DNA of 64,000 nt from Phoronis australis. Lineage: Eukaryota; Phoronida; Phoronidae. Within the stretch, counting starts at the first letter, position 1. The number at the start of each line of letters is the position of its first letter. Shown here piece after piece: positions 60,135 through 64,000 of the stretch. The stretch covers positions 138,562-202,561 of the forward strand of contig NMRA01000516.1 of the NCBI GenBank assembly GCA_002633005.1. Reading direction: 5' to 3'. Under the pieces are notes generated by a model, which was not told where the DNA came from, ran no database searches, and saw only the letters and a program-made list of their open reading frames with translations. The translations under genes and the position numbers were made by a program.

Positions 60135-61690
60135 CTAAATTTAGTAAAGATCCTGCTGTGGGTTTAAGAGATACAACTATGGGTGCAAAACAAAACTACC
60201 ACTAGGAGGAGCCACAGTAATCAGTCACCATCATCAAAGGTTGTCTTCATACTGAGAACATATATCCCAATTTTCAAATGTTTTGGTTGATACAGGGATG
60301 GAAACCAAAAACAAGATTTGAAAACAGCAAAAGTGGCCACTAGGTGGTGCAAAATACCTCGATTCCATCCAAAAACAGGCAGATGGCATCATCACACCAA
60401 TAGATGCCTACATTTAAAATTTTATGAAAATCTGTTGAGGACCTTTGAAAATACTGTGTTAAATGTAAAAAACTAAAATTGACACTAGGGGGCACAGCAG
60501 TAGTCAAATCTGTCTGAAAGTCGTCGTCATCCGTAGTCATGTCAACATCACATAAATACACTTGCTAAATTAAGTAAAGATCCTGCAAATGGTTTAGGAG
60601 ATACAGCCATAGGCGTAACAAAAACAAAAGTACCACTAGGAGGCGGCACAGTAGTCCAAATCATCGGAAAATCATCGTCAACCATGTCATCTCACTAATA
60701 GGTGCCTACATATCAAATTTCATAAAAATCTGTTAAGGACTTTTGAAGATACAAAGGTAAACATAAAAAAATAAAATTGCCACTAGGGGGCACACCGGTA
60801 ATCGGATCTGTCCAAAAGTCGTCATCGTCCGTTGTTAATATCATATAAATATACTTACAAAATTTTGTAAAGATCCTGCGAACGGTTTNTATCGTCAACC
60901 GTCCTCTACATAGTAAGCACATACATGCCAATTTTCACAATCATCCTTTGAGCGGTTTGGTTGATAGAGGCGTCACAGTAGTCCAAATCGTCGGAAAATC
61001 ATCGTCAACTGTCCTCTTCATAGTAAGCACATACACGCCAATTTTCACAATCATCCTTAAAGCGGTTTGGTCGATAGAGGGGTGGACGCAAAAAAATAGA
61101 CTTGAAAACGGTAAAAATGGCCACTAGGTGGCGCAAACTACATCAAATTCATCCGAAAACGGCAGGATAGCGTCATCTCACTACTAGGTGCCTACATACC
61201 AAATTTCATGAAAATCCGTTCAGGACTTTTGAAGATACAAAGGTAAGCGTAAAAAACTAAAATTGCCACTAGGGGGCACACCGGTAGTCGGATCCGTCCG
61301 AAAGTTCGCACATGCCGTCCCACTCATGAATGGAACACATGTGCCAAATTTCATGAACGTATGTCAAAGGGTTTTGGAGATAGTGCAGCGGACGCCGGAC
61401 GCCAGACGCCGGACGCCGCCCGGACGGACGGACGGACGGACAGAGATGACGGCATAATGCGTCCACATATTAATATGTGGGTGCATAAAAATTGCCACTA
61501 GGGAGCACACCGGTAGTCGGATCCGTCCGAAAGTTCGCTCATGCCGTCCCATTCATGAATGGAACATATACATGTATGCCTAATTTCATTAACGTATGTC
61601 AAAGGGTTTTGGAGATAGAGCAGCGGACGCCGGACGGACGCCGTCCGAACGGACGGAGATGACGGAGATACGGGCGCATAAAAATCATAG
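60135..61690 (+). repeat. Dispersed repeat with an array of CTCF-like cores (copy 2)
   Basis: Same family and order as 20960-22230. CCACTAGG(G/T/A)GGC-type words are near 60196, 60335-60350, 60480-60495, 60631-60647, 60779-60793, 61119-61133, 61265-61279 and 61493-61507, all in the same orientation. Two GGACGCC-rich minisatellite blocks occur at 61386-61445 and 61620-61665. One N is at 60888. Confidence 0.8.
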
Positions 61691-64000
61691 GGAGGAGGTA
61701 GGTTGAATGGTCCTGGCAAACATTGTGACTTGGAAATGTGCGACTAGTTTTTTTAACGCATAAGATAGGAAATGTTAAAATAACAACCCTATTAATTGGC
61801 AAAAGACGGCCACGTCCACTTTCAACAATGAAAGTAGTTTTTAAGTCGCCAAGTTCTCAAACCCTTTACTTGATTCTGGGGCTACGTGCACAACATATGA
61901 TCCGTCTGTCACGTGCTCTTGCCAATGTAAAGTGTAGGCCTACTCCAGCGATTCAAGATTGTGAACTCACGTGTGCGCACCACTCCAAAGCTGCACATCA
62001 ACAGAGAACAGTCCTAAATGAAAGAGTATACCGGCTGGACTCTGGTAAGCACCCGACATAGGCGGCACACCATAGGGGGCTGGGGGGCTATGGCCCCTCA
62101 CTACAGTGCTGCGCCGAAGGCCTGGTGCCAATGGTACATTTGACAATGAACTTAACAGATTTCAGGTAGTATAAAAGACCCGTTGTTTTACGATATTTCG
62201 TGGGACCGACATAGCTCAGAACTGACATTTTACTGCTCCGATGTTTCCCTGGGTCAATGTTCCCTAAGCCCGATGATCTATACCCAGCTATAGCAACTAA
62301 ACGAGTAGATGCGAAATTGTGGTTAGCGAAATTTTTATTTTTCTCTTCATACACCCCCACCAATTTTTTGCTCCCTAGACCTGACCGCCACTGTAAAATT
62401 TTCTCCAATAAAAAGACTCTTGTTCCAGCTAAAGTGGGCAATTAAAAACAAAATAATTCTGGGTGGCTAAAAACGGTACATTGTAGATGGTAATAGTATA
62501 GGTGGTAACGACAGCCAGAAAGTCGCCCCATCTAGATGTAGTTCGACTCGCAGAATCATATTATAATAGCATTTCTTGCCTCAATATGAAAACATGAACA
62601 CAGCTTTGATTTATACTCCCAAAAGAAAGTTACCACTAGTGACATGAGCGTAGTTTTGTGACTGACCTATTTTTGGCGAGCAAACTCACTTACCTGATGG
62701 AAACCTGCACAGAGTCGGCAATTATTTTGAGGCTTTTCATTTCACAGAAAATTAATTGCTGAGTACGTAAACAGCATATAATTTGCACTGAACCCGCGCA
62801 TCCAAATACGTCATTCCACAGGATGTTTTTTAAAAGTTGAGTTAAAGTTCTTAAGGGCAATCTAGTTCAAAAACTTAACAATACAGTAGTATGTAACATG
62901 GCATAATGTTCACATCCTTTCTGTCATCAAACTAAAAGCCTATTTGAGTACAATTTTGTACCTCGGCCGAGATCAGAAAATCGACTATTCCCGTCCATTT
63001 CTGTGACCTGAGTTCCTGTCCATCAGTTCAGGAACGATTAATGAATGACGATCATGTTGTCATATGAAAAAATATTGACAACACCGTCAGCGTAAATGCG
63101 TTGTTTAACTTTGTTTGGGTGCTTTTGATTCTCATTTTGGATCTTTTATACAAACTTAATTATTTATTGTCCAAATTTTACCTGTTTTCTGCATATGATG
63201 AATGGTATGTCATGTTGCCTTTGAAAACGTATTGACATCACCGTGAGTGTAAATGCGTTGTTACTTTGTTCAGTTGTTTTTTTATTACCATTTTGGTTCT
63301 TTTTACACACACTTGTATATTTATTGTCCAAATTTTACCTGTTCTTTGCATATGACGAATGGTATTAATGCATAATCATAAGTTTGTGAAGTACGTCACA
63401 TCTCCCGCAGCCAACAGTCGGCTCCTGAGGTCTGCCCCAACTCACCGCGAGAATACGTCAAATGAGAACCTGTTTAGGTAATAAATTAGAGAAAAAAACT
63501 GGGGTGAGCAATTGCCGTGTGACTACCGGACGTGTGAGCGCAATGCATACTTGGTAGCAAATCGGCACCAGCTTTACTGGCGTATAAAAATGTCAAATAG
63601 AAAAAATCCTTACACAGAAATGTTTCAACAAACAAAAACAAGTTTTATCTCATAACAGTGAGCTACACATCTCAATTTCAATAATGAGCACTTGTGCTTC
63701 ATTTTGCTGTGCAGGCACAATAACTGGCCAATTCACTTGCTAAATTGGCTTCGATTTTCCATTACCAGAGAAAATATATTTCAAAACATGACAAATCTTG
63801 GGGGGGGGGTGTAGTCAAAGAGCTAAATGTCGAAGGTGGGAAAATATTGCAGTGTTAGGAGCATGCTGCAGAATTTCTTAATCTCTTTGTCATACGAATT
63901 TCACTCCTTCAAGGCCCGGATAGCTAATTAATGTGTTCATCTTGCCCTGCACAACACAGATGTCAGTGCACAGCAAACCAGGCGGTCCAACTATGCCGGA
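61691..64000. other. Terminal stretch; no gene recognised
   Basis: A GC-rich hairpin-like tract at 62060-62130 is related to 36605-36750. A ~170-bp direct duplication lies at about 63050-63366 (TTTATTGTCCAAATTTTACC in each copy). The small frames show no domain or splice context. Confidence 0.5.
63050..63366. repeat. ~170-bp tandem duplication
   Basis: Two head-to-tail copies share ATTGACA(A/T)CACCG, GTAAATGCGTTGTT, TTATTGTCCAAATTTTACCTG and GCATATGA(T/C)GAATGGTAT at matching positions. The copies have diverged moderately. The unit is non-coding. Confidence 0.75.

Overview
This is a eukaryotic, AT-rich window. Genes are split by GT-AG introns, coding density is low, and the rest is dispersed and tandem repeats plus an assembly gap of about 295 Ns (58443-58737). 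The predicted proteins are secreted mosaics of ShKT, LDL-receptor class A and CCP/sushi modules. Together with an AT-hook, DUF7869-like transposase they point to an invertebrate metazoan, probably marine. Repeats carrying many matches to the CTCF core motif make a bilaterian somewhat more likely than a cnidarian. The species cannot be told from sequence alone. No rRNA, tRNA or CRISPR was recognised.

Region 1 (1-20066) is almost entirely one very large DNA transposon. Terminal inverted repeats of about 0.6 kb lie at 1-620 and about 19455-20066. Each contains an array of ~66-bp units, and each unit centres on a near-perfect palindrome. Two genes diverge from a ~200-bp region at 7700-7899. The rightward gene has nine exons (7900-18850) and encodes an 817-residue DDE/RNase H-like transposase with an AT-hook, a CxxC element and a C-terminal SH3-like module. 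The leftward gene has seven exons (7699-1479) and encodes a 683-residue protein with a ParB/sulfiredoxin-like domain and an acidic repeat tail. All splice phases agree and both frames are open, so the element looks recently active. A 0.5-kb MITE-like insert lies in intron 3 of the transposase, and a second copy sits outside at 25.2 kb.

Region 2 (20.07-22.3 kb) is an array of 31-bp tandem units followed by a dispersed repeat with one CTCF-like core every ~150 bp. A second copy of that repeat is at 60.1-61.7 kb.

Region 3 (22.3-57.7 kb) is a cluster of paralogous secreted-protein genes, here called A-E. A (23833-22339), B (34952-32306), C (39766-36851) and D (51241-48646) are on the minus strand; E (54908-57714) is on the plus strand. 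Every gene starts with a short signal-peptide exon ending in a phase-1 donor, followed by one large ShKT-rich exon. In B and C a third exon of exactly 194 nt carries a CCP domain. Gene A lacks its CCP exon within the window, and an orphan CCP exon lies at 40.3-40.5 kb. Gene D has eight ShKT domains. Gene E has four, with a possible proprotein cleavage site.

Between and after these genes lie mobile elements and repeats: an LTR with a primer-binding site (30.58-30.9 kb), two related families of TIR elements ending in CCGTA(A/T)TCG (42.8-44.2, 45.0-47.3 and 58.7-60.1 kb), a 37-bp minisatellite just upstream of gene D, and several tandem duplications. I see no convincing gene after 57.7 kb.
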